61,353 bases of DNA from Clostridia bacterium. Lineage in GTDB: Bacteria; Bacillota; Clostridia; Monoglobales; Monoglobaceae. How positions within the stretch are numbered: position 1 is the first letter of the stretch; every line of letters begins with the position of its first letter. Positions 40,822 to 50,076 of this stretch are shown piece by piece. Under the pieces are notes generated by a model. The model ran no database searches. It saw only the letters and a program-made list of their open reading frames with translations, and had not been told where the DNA came from. The stretch lies in assembly GCA_017409575.1 (NCBI GenBank), contig JAFQSM010000086.1:1-61353 (forward strand). The letters run 5' to 3'. The translations under genes and the position numbers were made by a program.

Positions 40822-41709
40822 ATGGAATTTAAGTATATGCGCGAGGGGCTTTCTGACGAATATGGATTTTTGCCGCTTCAGGATAAAATTCTTGAGATTA
40901 TGGAATACATAGATTCGTTCTGTCGCAAAAATGATATAAATTATTGCCTTATGGGTGGGTCAGCACTTGGCGCAAAGCGGCATAAGGGGTTTATACCATG
41001 GGATGATGACCTGGATATCTTTATGACCCCGGACAATTATGAGAAATTCCGCAAGGCCTTTGATGAAATCGGCGATAAGGAGAGGTTTTATCTTCAGCAG
41101 ATATGCCTTACCGACGGGATGGTTAAAACTGCCAAGCTCAGAATGAATAATACAACTTATATTGAGCCGCTTTTCAGGGATTGGGATATTCATCAGGGAA
41201 TTTTTATTGATATTTTTATTTTGCACAACTGTCCCAATACCAAAATAGCACAGCTGTGGCAGTGTTTTTGGGCAAAGTATGTTGTTGTCAAAGGGTTGGC
41301 TTCGAAGGGGTATGACAGACGCAAAGGTGCAGCAGAGATAATGCTTAGATTTTTTGCCTGCCTACCGAAGCGGTTCCTTTTGAAATTTGCGCTTAAGCAG
41401 GTTTACAGATACAGAGGGAAAAAGACAGACTTTTTCTGCAACTTTTTGGGAAAAGCAGTTTTTAAAAAGGGAATATACAAACGCGAATGGTTTGAAATCA
41501 GCAAGGATACGGAATTTGAAAAGCTGATACTTAAGGTCCCGTCAGGGATTGAAGCGTTTTTGACCGAGAGATTCGGCGACTATATGACGCCGCCTTCGCC
41601 CGAACGCATAAAGTGGGAGCAGCATGCAGAGGAATGGGATACCGAAAAGGATTTTCAGGAGCTTTTGAACAGAAAGTGTTGCTTTAGGGATGAAGAAAAA
41701 CTAATTTAG
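40822..41709 (+). CDS. LicD family phosphotransferase
   Basis: A 295-residue LicD/FKTN-type nucleotidyltransferase-fold protein. It has NYCLMGGSALGAKRHKGFIP followed by WDDDLDIFMTPDNYEKF (catalytic DxD, near residue 60), then AKLRMNNTTYIEP and GIFIDIFIL near 125. LicD proteins move phosphocholine or other CDP-activated alcohol phosphates (glycerol, ribitol) onto glycans. The CDP-glycerol-type TagD two genes upstream points to phosphoglycerol here, by inference. A region at 190-220 (KFALKQVYRYRGKKTDFFCN) is basic. Two bases separate it from the FrhB-like gene. Confidence 0.9.
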   Translation: MEFKYMREGLSDEYGFLPLQDKILEIMEYIDSFCRKNDINYCLMGGSALGAKRHKGFIPWDDDLDIFMTPDNYEKFRKAFDEIGDKERFYLQQICLTDGMVKTAKLRMNNTTYIEPLFRDWDIHQGIFIDIFILHNCPNTKIAQLWQCFWAKYVVVKGLASKGYDRRKGAAEIMLRFFACLPKRFLLKFALKQVYRYRGKKTDFFCNFLGKAVFKKGIYKREWFEISKDTEFEKLILKVPSGIEAFLTERFGDYMTPPSPERIKWEQHAEEWDTEKDFQELLNRKCCFRDEEKLI

Positions 41710-41727
41710 ATTTGTGGAGATGTTCAG

Positions 41728-43017
41728 ATGAGTCTTAAGGTTCTGGTTGTAAGTCACAATGTTTTTTCTTTTTCGTCGAATATGGGAAGGACATTGGCGA
41801 ATTTTTTCAAAAGTTTTCCCTGCGAGGATATTGCGCAGCTTTATTTTCATACCCAGGTGCCGACAACGGATATATGCAAGAATTATTTTCGCATAACCGA
41901 TTTTGATATTCTTAAGAAAAAAAAGAGTGAGACGGGTAAAAGGCTTTCGGAAGCTGATATCCGCAAAGATTTGAAAACAGAGAGGGTTGATGAGGGGGTA
42001 GAGGCTCAGATTTATCAATTTGGGCGAAAGAGAAGACCCTGGATGTATATCGGCAGAAATATCCTTTGGGGTCTTGGGAAGTGGAAGAATGACCGAATGG
42101 AAGAATGGATTGATGAATTTGACCCGGACATAGTATTTTTTGCATCGGGGGATTACACTTTTGCATACAAAATTGCCATGTGGGTTTCCGGTTATAAAAA
42201 AATACCCATTGTTACCTATGTTTGTGATGATTTTTACTTCTTAAAAAGAAAATCGATGTCACCTCTTTATTATATAAATCGTTTTGACTTTAAGCGGACA
42301 ATGAAGAAGCTTTTTAAAGAGCATAAAGAGACGGTTATGATTTGTGACGAGCTTAGCCGGGATTATAAAAAAGAGTTTGGTATAAATCCGACGACCGTTA
42401 TGACTGTGAGTGATTTGACGGGAAAAGAGTTGGAAGAGGTCAAAGCAAACGATAACATTAAAATTTCGTATATCGGCAATCTTGGCTATAACAGGCATCT
42501 GGCTTTGGCTGAAGTGGGCAGAACTCTAAAGGATTTGTATGGGGGTCGGGTGATGATTGACCTTTATTCGACCGAACGACGACCAAGAATCGTTAAACAC
42601 CTGACAGAGGAAAACGGGATAGCATTTCATGGGGCGATATCGGCGGCAGAGGTGAAAGAGGTCATAAAAAAAACCGATATACTTATGCATATTGAGTCCA
42701 TGGACAAGAAAAACCGAAACAAAGTAAGATATTCGGTTTCGACCAAAATTGCAGACAGCCTTGCAAGCGGGAAGTGTCTTTTTGCTTATGGACCCGGGGA
42801 AGTTGCTTCTATGCAGCACTTGATACGGAATGAATGTGCAATCGTTGCGACTTCAGAAGAGGAGCTTAAGAAGGCACTCAAAATTGCGTTTGAGGACAGC
42901 GAAAAAAGGAAATCCGTTTGCCAAAATGCTGTCAAGACGGCAGAAAAGTATCATTTTGGCGAGACAAACGATGCGATGTTTAAAGCGGTTCTTGAAAAAG
43001 CGGCGAAAAATATATAA
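41728..43017 (+). CDS. GT-B fold glycosyltransferase (family 4-like)
   Basis: 429 residues. The N-terminal acceptor domain begins VLVVSHNVFSFSSNMGRTLA, and an unusual Lys/Glu-rich insert lies at about 75-110. The C-terminal donor domain has ISYIGNLGYNRHLALAEVGR near 250, GAISAAEVKEVIKKTDILMH near 305 and STKIADSLASGKCLFAYGPGE near 340. This resembles GT4 enzymes, including the serine or glycine in place of the second Glu of EX7E. The sugar and acceptor are unknown. It is part of the continuous polysaccharide operon. Confidence 0.82.
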   Translation: MSLKVLVVSHNVFSFSSNMGRTLANFFKSFPCEDIAQLYFHTQVPTTDICKNYFRITDFDILKKKKSETGKRLSEADIRKDLKTERVDEGVEAQIYQFGRKRRPWMYIGRNILWGLGKWKNDRMEEWIDEFDPDIVFFASGDYTFAYKIAMWVSGYKKIPIVTYVCDDFYFLKRKSMSPLYYINRFDFKRTMKKLFKEHKETVMICDELSRDYKKEFGINPTTVMTVSDLTGKELEEVKANDNIKISYIGNLGYNRHLALAEVGRTLKDLYGGRVMIDLYSTERRPRIVKHLTEENGIAFHGAISAAEVKEVIKKTDILMHIESMDKKNRNKVRYSVSTKIADSLASGKCLFAYGPGEVASMQHLIRNECAIVATSEEELKKALKIAFEDSEKRKSVCQNAVKTAEKYHFGETNDAMFKAVLEKAAKNI

Positions 43018-43037
43018 AAAGGAGAGGCGGGAAAACA

Positions 43038-44261
43038 ATGAAAGTTATGCAGATTAACTGTGTCTACCGGTCGGGCAGCACGGGAAAGATAGTTTTTGAT
43101 ATACATACCGCCTTGAAAGAAAAGGGAATAGAGTCGCTTGTATGTTATGGAAGAGGAAATGACTTTTGTGAGGATAAAGTGTTCAGGACCTCAGGTGAGC
43201 TTGAGGGAAAGCTTAACAATCTGATTTCGCGCATTAACGGTGTCAGCTATGGCGGATGTTTTTTTGCAACCAACAGACTGATTGACAGAATAAAAAAGGA
43301 AAAGCCGGATGTTGTACACCTTCATTGTATTAACGGATTTTTTGTTAACATATACAGACTTGTTAGGTATCTTAAAAAACACAGAATTCCAACAATTATC
43401 ACGCACCATGCTGAGTTTTTTTACACTGCAAACTGCAGTTATGCTTTTGATTGTGAAAAATGGATGACAGGGTGTGGGAATTGCCCATCTGTGAAGAAGG
43501 CGGTACATTCGTATTTTTTTGATTTTACCAAGGCAAACTTTGGGAGAATGAAGAAGGCTTTTGCAGGGTTTGAAAATATGATTTCGGCGGCGGTTTCGCC
43601 CTGGGTGCAAAAAAGAGCTGAAATGTCTCCAATTTTTGCTGATAAAAAGAATGTATCTGTTTTGAACGGAATAGATTGCAGTGTGTTTGCACCATGTGGG
43701 GACAGAGAAAAACTGAAAGCAGAACTGGGGATTTTGCCGGATAAGAAAGCTATTGTTCATGTTACTGCGGATTTTGATGACCCGCGTAAGGGCGGCAGAT
43801 ATGTAAGAGAATTTGCCGAAAAAATGGGAAATGAGGCAGTCGTTGTTGTGGTTGGAAATCGCAGACCGCCTGAAAATTTGCCGAATAATATTATTGCTGT
43901 GGGCAGAGTTGAAAATCAAAGGAAACTTGCCGAATATTATTCGATGGCTGACCTTTGTCTGATTGCAAGCAGCCGAGAGACATTCTCGATGCCGGTTGCC
44001 GAAAGCCTTTGCTGTGGCACGCCGGTTGTGGGCTTTGAGGCAGGCGGACCTGAATCTATTGCGATTTCTGAATTTTCGGAATTTGTTGAGTATGGAAATG
44101 TGGAAAAATTGTGCGAAGCAGCACATAAAATTCTTGTCTGCGATATTGACCGCAAAAAAGCAGCGGAAGCAGCGGCGGGGAAATATGGTAAACAGACGAT
44201 GGTTAATGAATATATCGGGTTATACAATGAAGTTTTGGGAATAAACGCGACACAAAATTGA
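43038..44261 (+). CDS. family 4 glycosyltransferase
   Basis: A 407-residue GT4 enzyme of the kind found in colanic-acid-type loci. It has QINCVYRSGSTGKIVFDIHT at the N-terminus and KPDVVHLHCINGFFVNIYRL near 90. An internal Cys group (CSYAFDCEKWMTGCGNCPS, 130-150) is typical of the WcaC-like subgroup. The donor domain has VTADFDDPRKGGRY near 240 and ASSRETFSMPVAESLCCGTPVVGFE (EX7E) near 310. AAAAAGGAGAG precedes ATG 43038. A short sequence after the first Wzy gene resembles this protein's C-terminus (YIGL). Confidence 0.9.
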   Translation: MKVMQINCVYRSGSTGKIVFDIHTALKEKGIESLVCYGRGNDFCEDKVFRTSGELEGKLNNLISRINGVSYGGCFFATNRLIDRIKKEKPDVVHLHCINGFFVNIYRLVRYLKKHRIPTIITHHAEFFYTANCSYAFDCEKWMTGCGNCPSVKKAVHSYFFDFTKANFGRMKKAFAGFENMISAAVSPWVQKRAEMSPIFADKKNVSVLNGIDCSVFAPCGDREKLKAELGILPDKKAIVHVTADFDDPRKGGRYVREFAEKMGNEAVVVVVGNRRPPENLPNNIIAVGRVENQRKLAEYYSMADLCLIASSRETFSMPVAESLCCGTPVVGFEAGGPESIAISEFSEFVEYGNVEKLCEAAHKILVCDIDRKKAAEAAAGKYGKQTMVNEYIGLYNEVLGINATQN

Positions 44262-44291
44262 TGAACCGGATATAAGGGATGGAAATTTGAC

Positions 44292-45497
44292 ATGGTAACG
44301 GGAAGAAGAATTAAAAATGAAGGTACACTGATAGACTTTTTGGTTAGGATTGAGTGCATTACCGTATTTGCGATATATCTTTTTACAATACTTGAGCAGG
44401 ACACCGCTGTAAGTGCGTGCATTGCATTGAATTTTTTGATAATTACCGGTATGACGGCAATGAGCTTTTTTGGAAGAGGCGAAGTAAAAATATTTTTTAT
44501 ATGGTTTTTTGCAGTTGGGTTTAGTCTGCTTTCGGTCATAGTGACGGGATACTCGCTGTCGTTTGGTTATTTGAAAAAGTGGCTTATGTTTGCAAGCACT
44601 GTCAATATGTTTTTTTGGGTATCAAATTCGGATATAAGTGAGGATATGATAAAAAGTCTTAAAAAGACGGCTACCTTGATAGCCTTGTTGTTTGTTTGTG
44701 CCTATGTGATCGGGGAAAAAGGAGATCCAGCCAGCTTTAACGGGGCATTGACCTTTAATTTCAGCAACCCTAATTTTACGGCTATCAGCATTTTGCCGAT
44801 TTGTTTTTATATGTTTATTCTGGCATCCGAGCATAACACAAAGATGAGGGGACTTTTGTATCTGGCACTTGCTTTGGCGTTGATCTGGTTTGTATGGCAG
44901 ACCACGGCAAGAGCATGCATATTATCCGTAATCGCTTTTTTTGCGATGCTGATTTTTTGCAGAAGATACAGCCGGATAGTTACCTTTGTAGTTGTTATTT
45001 TCCCGGTTGTTTTTGCTGTTATTTATATGAAGCTTATTGATACCGATTTTATAGAGCACCTTGAGTTTTTGGAGACGGAGGGCAAGTCACTGACATCGAG
45101 AGAAAGCATCTGGACTTATGTATTTGCTATAATAAAAAGATATCCTGTTTTGGGGAATTATTATGTTGCGACAAGTGGAAGTGGTCTTTCAAATCTTCAC
45201 AACATACATCTTGATACTATGGCGTCATATGGGATGATTGTATTTGCATTTACGGTGTGGATAATGGTAGCCGTCCTTAATAAAATAGGTGAAGGTGCAC
45301 GGAAATGGGGAATGGTCGGAATTGCGGCAATGTATGCAGTAATTCTTTCGGGAACATTTGAGGCGGCACTGTTTTCGGGGTCGCAAGGAGTATACTTTTT
45401 GATAGGTGGGTTTTTGATGATGTCGAAATATTACAAAAAGCAGAGGGCTACTTTGGCGGAAGATACAGAGCAAAACTATATCAAATGTGATAGCTGA
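44292..45497 (+). CDS. O-antigen ligase/polymerase-like membrane protein, copy 1
   Basis: 401 residues with about ten membrane segments and a large external loop. The features are those of the Wzy_C family: FNFSNPNFTAISILPICFYM near 155, TTARACILSVIAFFAMLIF near 205, and the loop EGKSLTSRESIWTYVFAIIK near 262 followed by LSNLHNIHLDTMASYG near 300. It would polymerise lipid-linked repeat units outside the membrane or ligate them to an acceptor. It has a close paralog directly downstream. Confidence 0.85.
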   Translation: MVTGRRIKNEGTLIDFLVRIECITVFAIYLFTILEQDTAVSACIALNFLIITGMTAMSFFGRGEVKIFFIWFFAVGFSLLSVIVTGYSLSFGYLKKWLMFASTVNMFFWVSNSDISEDMIKSLKKTATLIALLFVCAYVIGEKGDPASFNGALTFNFSNPNFTAISILPICFYMFILASEHNTKMRGLLYLALALALIWFVWQTTARACILSVIAFFAMLIFCRRYSRIVTFVVVIFPVVFAVIYMKLIDTDFIEHLEFLETEGKSLTSRESIWTYVFAIIKRYPVLGNYYVATSGSGLSNLHNIHLDTMASYGMIVFAFTVWIMVAVLNKIGEGARKWGMVGIAAMYAVILSGTFEAALFSGSQGVYFLIGGFLMMSKYYKKQRATLAEDTEQNYIKCDS

Positions 45498-45546
45498 CAG
45501 ATATATCGGCCTGAAGAGAGGCTTTTTTGAATCGAACGAGGTATAA
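45498..45546 (+). pseudogene. remnant of a glycosyltransferase 3' end between the two polymerase genes
   Basis: Directly after the first polymerase gene, bases 45496-45546 read DRYIGLKRGFFESNEV and a stop. The intact glycosyltransferase upstream of copy 1 ends EYIGLYNEVLGINATQN. Both lie the same short distance before a polymerase gene and share the leader ATTTGACATGGTAACGGGA. This suggests an original order of transferase-polymerase twice over, with the second transferase now deleted except for its last codons. Confidence 0.5.
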
Positions 45547-45582
45547 GAGTGACCCACAGTACATAAAGAATGGAGATTTGAC

Positions 45583-46788
45583 ATGGTAACGGGACGAAAA
45601 ATTAAAAATGAAGGCACACTGATAGATTTTTTGCTGAGGATTGAGTGTATTACCGTATTTGCGATATATCTTTTTACAATCCTTGAGCAGGACACAGTAG
45701 TGAGCGTATGCATAGCTTTGAATTTTTTGATAATTACAGGTATGACGGCAATGAGCTTTTTTGGAAGAGGCGAGACAAAGATATTCTTTATATGGTTTTT
45801 CACCATAGGGCTAAGTTTGCTTTCGATCTTTGTGACGGGGTATTCGATAGGTTTTAATTATTTGAAAAAGTGGCTTATGTTTGCAAGCACTGTTAATATG
45901 TTTTTTTGGGTGTCAAATTCGGATATAACCGAGCAAATGATAAAAGACTTAAAGAAAACAGCTGTTTTAATTGCTTTGCTTTTTGTTCTGGCGTATATGA
46001 TGGGAAAAACAGGGCCATCGGACAGCTTCCAGGGAATGCTGACATTTAACTTTAACAACCCCAACCTTACTGCTATCAGCATTTTGCCGATTTGTTTTTA
46101 TATGGTTATTCTTGCCTCTGATTACCGAACAAAACTGAGGAGCGTTTTGTATCTGGGACTTGGGATAGTTTTGGGATGGTTTGTATGGAAGACTACGGCA
46201 AGGGCGTGTATGCTGTCGATGGTTGCATTTTTTGTATTGATACTTTTTTGCCAAAAGTATAGTCGAGCACTTACTTTTGTTGTGGTTATTTTCCCTTTTG
46301 TTTTTTCAATCCTTTATATGCAATTGGTTGATACAGAATTTATGCAGTGGTTTGAGTTTTTGGAATCCGAGGGCAAGTCTTTGACTTCGCGAGAAAGAAT
46401 CTGGGAATATGTATTTGCTATAATAGAAAAAAATCCGATTTTTGGGAATTATTATATTGCGACCGGCGGAAGCGGACTTTCGAATCTTCACAACATACAT
46501 CTTGATACTATGGCGTCATATGGGATTATTGTATTTGCATTTACGGTGTGGATAATGGTAGCCGTCCTTAATAAAATAGGTGAAGGCGTAAAACGGTGGG
46601 GAATAGTTGAAATTTCGGCTTTTTATGCGGTAATTCTTTCGGGAACCTTTGAAGCGGCGTTGTTTTCGGGGTCGCAGGGAGTATACTTCCTGGTCGGTGG
46701 ATTTTTAATGATGGTGAAACATCACAAAAAACAGAGGATGGAATTGCAAATGGCCGAGACTGATTTGAAAAATGAGGTGGCAGAATGA
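45583..46788 (+). CDS. O-antigen ligase/polymerase-like membrane protein, copy 2
   Basis: 401 residues, same length and topology as the preceding gene and alignable without gaps over most of its length. The first 75 residues and the C-terminal third are nearly identical. The middle, about residues 130-250, has more replacements. It keeps FNFNNPNLTAISILPICFYM, TTARACMLSMVAFFVLILF, EGKSLTSRERIWEYVFAIIE and LSNLHNIHLDTMASYG. A 104-base stretch (46483-46586) differs from copy 1 (45192-45295) at only one base. The 3' end overlaps the next gene by 4 bases. Confidence 0.85.
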   Translation: MVTGRKIKNEGTLIDFLLRIECITVFAIYLFTILEQDTVVSVCIALNFLIITGMTAMSFFGRGETKIFFIWFFTIGLSLLSIFVTGYSIGFNYLKKWLMFASTVNMFFWVSNSDITEQMIKDLKKTAVLIALLFVLAYMMGKTGPSDSFQGMLTFNFNNPNLTAISILPICFYMVILASDYRTKLRSVLYLGLGIVLGWFVWKTTARACMLSMVAFFVLILFCQKYSRALTFVVVIFPFVFSILYMQLVDTEFMQWFEFLESEGKSLTSRERIWEYVFAIIEKNPIFGNYYIATGGSGLSNLHNIHLDTMASYGIIVFAFTVWIMVAVLNKIGEGVKRWGIVEISAFYAVILSGTFEAALFSGSQGVYFLVGGFLMMVKHHKKQRMELQMAETDLKNEVAE

Positions 46789-47936
46789 AGATAGTATTTG
46801 TTTCGAATTTTTTTACTCATCATCAAAAACCGTTGTCAGATTTCATCTATGCACAAGAGGGAACAGAATATACATTTGTTGCGACAAGTGAGATGACCGA
46901 TGAGTGTAAAAAGACGGGATATGCTTTTGGAAACGAGCCGGAATATGTAAAATTTTCGTACAAAGACGAAAAAAGCTTTGAGGAATGCCTCGAGCTTATA
47001 GATCAGGCAGATGTTGTGATTGCGGGCTCGGCACCGGAGAAGATGCTTAAAAACAGAATAAAAAGCGGAAAAATTCTTGTAAGATATTCGGAAAGACCGC
47101 TTAAAAAGGGAAATGAGGTACTTAAATTTGTGCCAAGATTTGTCAAGTGGAACTTGAGAAACCCAAAAAACAGGCCGGTATATATGCTTTGCTCAAGCGC
47201 ATATACGGCCGCGGACTATGCAAAGTTCGGCCTTTTTAAAAGGAAGACATATAAGTGGGGATACTTCCCCGTGGTCAAAGAGGAAAATGTAGAAAGGCTG
47301 ATGGAGGAAAAAGAGAAAAACTCTCTGACCTGGGTCGCGAGGGTTATTGACTGGAAGCACCCCGAAATTCCGGTTGAGATAGCAAAGCGGCTTAAGAAAG
47401 ATGGATATTCGTTTGAAATCAAGCTTATTGGCACGGGTGTGATGGAGGATGAAATCCAAAAAAAGATTGAAGATGAGAATTTGAGTGATTGCGTAAAAAT
47501 GCTTGGATCGATGCCGCCCGAAAGGGTGAGGGAACATATGGAAAAGTCGGAAATTCTTATGTTTACTTCTGATTTCAATGAAGGCTGGGGCGCAGTTTTG
47601 AACGAGGCTATGAATTCGGGTTGTGCAGTTGTTGCAAGCCATGCGATTGGAAGCGTTCCGTTTGTTGTGACAGATGGTGAAGATGGTGTTGTTTATAAAA
47701 ACGGCGATATGGATGATTTGTACAAAAAGGTAAAATGGCTTTTGGATAATCCCGAAGAAAGAAAAAGAATAGGAAGGTCGGCATATTGGACAATGGTGGA
47801 TGCGTGGGCACCGGAAATTGCAGGAAGACGGCTTTTGAAATTATTAGAAGATTTGACAAAATCAGGAGAGTGTGATTTTTTTGAAAGCGGGCCTTGCAGC
47901 AGAGCAGAAATTTTGAAAAATGATTGGTACAGGTGA
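46785..47936 (+). CDS. family 4 glycosyltransferase
   Basis: A 383-residue GT-B fold enzyme. The N-terminal domain starts VFVSNFFTHHQKPLSDFIYA. The donor domain has LTWVARVIDWKHPEIPVEIA near 185, IKLIGTGVMEDEIQKKI near 220, GSMPPERVREHMEKSEILMF near 245 and SDFNEGWGAVLNEAMNSGCAVVASH (EX7E) near 265. It resembles the transferases that add later sugars in exopolysaccharide units. ATG overlaps the end of the second polymerase gene, so they are coupled. Confidence 0.88.
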   Translation: MKIVFVSNFFTHHQKPLSDFIYAQEGTEYTFVATSEMTDECKKTGYAFGNEPEYVKFSYKDEKSFEECLELIDQADVVIAGSAPEKMLKNRIKSGKILVRYSERPLKKGNEVLKFVPRFVKWNLRNPKNRPVYMLCSSAYTAADYAKFGLFKRKTYKWGYFPVVKEENVERLMEEKEKNSLTWVARVIDWKHPEIPVEIAKRLKKDGYSFEIKLIGTGVMEDEIQKKIEDENLSDCVKMLGSMPPERVREHMEKSEILMFTSDFNEGWGAVLNEAMNSGCAVVASHAIGSVPFVVTDGEDGVVYKNGDMDDLYKKVKWLLDNPEERKRIGRSAYWTMVDAWAPEIAGRRLLKLLEDLTKSGECDFFESGPCSRAEILKNDWYR

Positions 47937-47941
47937 TAAGA

Positions 47942-48949
47942 ATGGAAACTCTAATCAGTGTTATTGTTCCTGTTTATAATGTTGAAAAGTATCTTGAGAA
48001 ATGTATAGACAGTATCTTAGCACAGACATACAAAAATTTGGAAATTATTTTGGTTGATGATGGGTCGACAGATAATAGCGGCAAAATTTGTGATGAATAT
48101 GAGAAAAAAGATGCCAGAATAAAAGTTGTTCATAAAGAAAATGGTGGACAAGGTTCGGCGAGGAACCTCGGATTGGATATTTGCAAAGGACAGTTTGTTT
48201 CTTTTGTTGACAGCGACGATCGAATTAAACCGGATATGTTGGAAAGAATGCTGTCTGCCTTGCAGAAAAATTCTGCAGACATTGCGATATGTGGAATCGC
48301 GACAAATACCGGAATTAAATACATTGACAATCCTGTTTTTGAATGCGAGCGAGTGTTTAACAGCGGGGAACTAATGAAAGAATATGTGACAACAGGGAAT
48401 ATACATACAGGTCCGTGCAACAAGCTTTATAAGAGGGAATTGTTTGGAAATATCAGATTTCCTGAAATCAGGGTGAATGAAGACTATTTTATTATGCACA
48501 GACTGTTGGGGCAAAGTAAAAAAGCTGTCCACACAGGAGAAAATCTATATATCCAGAATATAAGACCGGGCAGTACGGAACAGTCAGAGTTTTCTGAGAG
48601 AAATTTTGTGTTGCTTGATTGTGCAGAGGATTTGATTGAATATTACAAAGAAAACTTTCCTGATGTGTATGAATTTGCGGCTTACAATAAGGTCAACGAT
48701 ATTGCGGGACTGATTTGGAAAATCAGGCAAAGCAAGATGACTCTTTCAAATCGGCAGGCATACAAAAGGCTTAAGGCTGATATGTTTAAAGAATTTGAAA
48801 AGATAAAAGCAGAGGTTCCTTGCGACCAACGGTTGTCCAAGATTGCAAAGGAAGCGTTGTTTTATCCGGTTAGGTTTGAGAAAAATTTTGTAATATCGAG
48901 GATAAAAAAGAAAATAAAAAGATGTATAAGAATATTTTTGAAAAAATAG
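47942..48949 (+). CDS. family 2 glycosyltransferase
   Basis: A 335-residue GT-A enzyme. It has ISVIVPVYNVEKYLEKCIDS at residues 5-24, ILVDDGSTDNSGKICDEYE near 38, GGQGSARNLGLDICKG near 72, SFVDSDDRIKPDMLERML (DxD) near 90 and NEDYFIMHRLLG near 178. The C-terminal 100 residues are Lys-rich. ATG 47942 is used because AGGTGATAAGA precedes it; the frame opens 18 bases earlier inside the previous gene. From here to about 50.1 kb the DNA is visibly more AT-rich than the rest of the locus, hinting at separate acquisition. Confidence 0.9.
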   Translation: METLISVIVPVYNVEKYLEKCIDSILAQTYKNLEIILVDDGSTDNSGKICDEYEKKDARIKVVHKENGGQGSARNLGLDICKGQFVSFVDSDDRIKPDMLERMLSALQKNSADIAICGIATNTGIKYIDNPVFECERVFNSGELMKEYVTTGNIHTGPCNKLYKRELFGNIRFPEIRVNEDYFIMHRLLGQSKKAVHTGENLYIQNIRPGSTEQSEFSERNFVLLDCAEDLIEYYKENFPDVYEFAAYNKVNDIAGLIWKIRQSKMTLSNRQAYKRLKADMFKEFEKIKAEVPCDQRLSKIAKEALFYPVRFEKNFVISRIKKKIKRCIRIFLKK

Positions 48950-48989
48950 TGTGTATAGCTTGAAAAAACTGAAAAGGCGGAAATCTGAT

Positions 48990-50072
48990 ATGAAAGATAA
49001 AATGATTAAAATTGTTACATTCCACAATGCTCATAATTTTGGAGCGGTTTTGCAGTGCTATGCATTGAAAACTGCGATAAAAAATCTGGACAGAAAATGC
49101 GAAGTTGAAAATGTTGTTAATCAAAAGATAAACGATATGTACAAACCGCAGATTGGCCTGAAAAAGAAGTCACTTGCCGGGCTGGCGAAAAGTATTATAG
49201 CGTATCCAACAAGAAAAAAGGGATATGATGTGTTTGAAGATTTTATAAGCAAAAGAATACTTGATAAATCGGCAGATTGGGATTGCAAGGATGCCGACAC
49301 GATTTATATCAGCGGAAGCGACCAGGTCTGGAACTGGGAAATGACAGATTTTGACAAAACATACTTTTTGGATTTTGTAAAAATGCCAGAAAGTAAGAAC
49401 GCGTATTCAGCAAGTTTTGGATTTGACGAGATCCCTGCTGAATATCAGGATGAGTATAAAAGACTGTTGGGTGATTTTAATAAAATATCTGTCAGAGAAC
49501 AGCAGGGGGCAGATATATTGAAAAAATTGCTGGGAAGAGAAGTCCCTGTAACACTTGACCCGTCTATGCTGTTGACAGAAGATAACTGGAGGCAGTTTGC
49601 GGAAACAGAAAGAAAAAGGAAGAAGGAGTATATACTTTTATATCTGATGTCAGAGACAAAAAGCCTGATTGAGTTTACACGAAAGTTGAAAAAAGCAACG
49701 GGGTTGGATGTTATATATATAAACAACAGTCTTTGGAACAGAAAAAGGGGATTTAAATATAAATCATATATTTCTCCTGAGGAATGGGTTCGGCTGTTTT
49801 TGAACGCAAGATATGTTGTGACCAATTCGTTTCATGGTACGGCATTTTCAATAAACTTTAATAAAGATTTTTTTGCAGGATTACTGCCTTCGACATCGAA
49901 GGTTAATTCGAGAATTGAAAATATTTTGAAAAAGTTTGGCTTGGAAGACAGGCTTGTTTCGAATGTTTTGGATGCTGACTTGAAAAAAGCTATTGATTAT
50001 GAAAAGGTAAACAATATTATTAAAACCGAACGAAAAAAATCGTTGGAATTTTTAGAAAGTGTAGTGAAGTAA
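48990..50072 (+). CDS. polysaccharide pyruvyl transferase family protein
   Basis: About 360 residues. The N-terminal FHNAHNFGAVLQCYALKTAI is the family's glycine/asparagine entry motif. It is followed by ISGSDQVWNWEMTDFDKTYF near 110, SASFGFDEIPAEY near 140, VTLDPSMLL near 190 and the C-terminal VVTNSFHGTAFSINFNKDFF near 275. Members such as CsaB put pyruvate ketals, taken from PEP, on sugars. Pyruvylated wall polymer is the ligand of SLH domains, so a link to the SLH protein at 5.8 kb is conceivable but unproven. ATG 48990 fits AGGCGG; the frame opens at 48951. Confidence 0.85.
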   Translation: MKDKMIKIVTFHNAHNFGAVLQCYALKTAIKNLDRKCEVENVVNQKINDMYKPQIGLKKKSLAGLAKSIIAYPTRKKGYDVFEDFISKRILDKSADWDCKDADTIYISGSDQVWNWEMTDFDKTYFLDFVKMPESKNAYSASFGFDEIPAEYQDEYKRLLGDFNKISVREQQGADILKKLLGREVPVTLDPSMLLTEDNWRQFAETERKRKKEYILLYLMSETKSLIEFTRKLKKATGLDVIYINNSLWNRKRGFKYKSYISPEEWVRLFLNARYVVTNSFHGTAFSINFNKDFFAGLLPSTSKVNSRIENILKKFGLEDRLVSNVLDADLKKAIDYEKVNNIIKTERKKSLEFLESVVK

Positions 50073-50076
50073 AACA

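Noticed and set aside
43937..44539. Minus-strand frames at 43937-44539 and 45225-45806 that resemble each other
   Set aside because: Their similarity follows from the duplicated polymerase genes on the plus strand; they have no start signals of their own.
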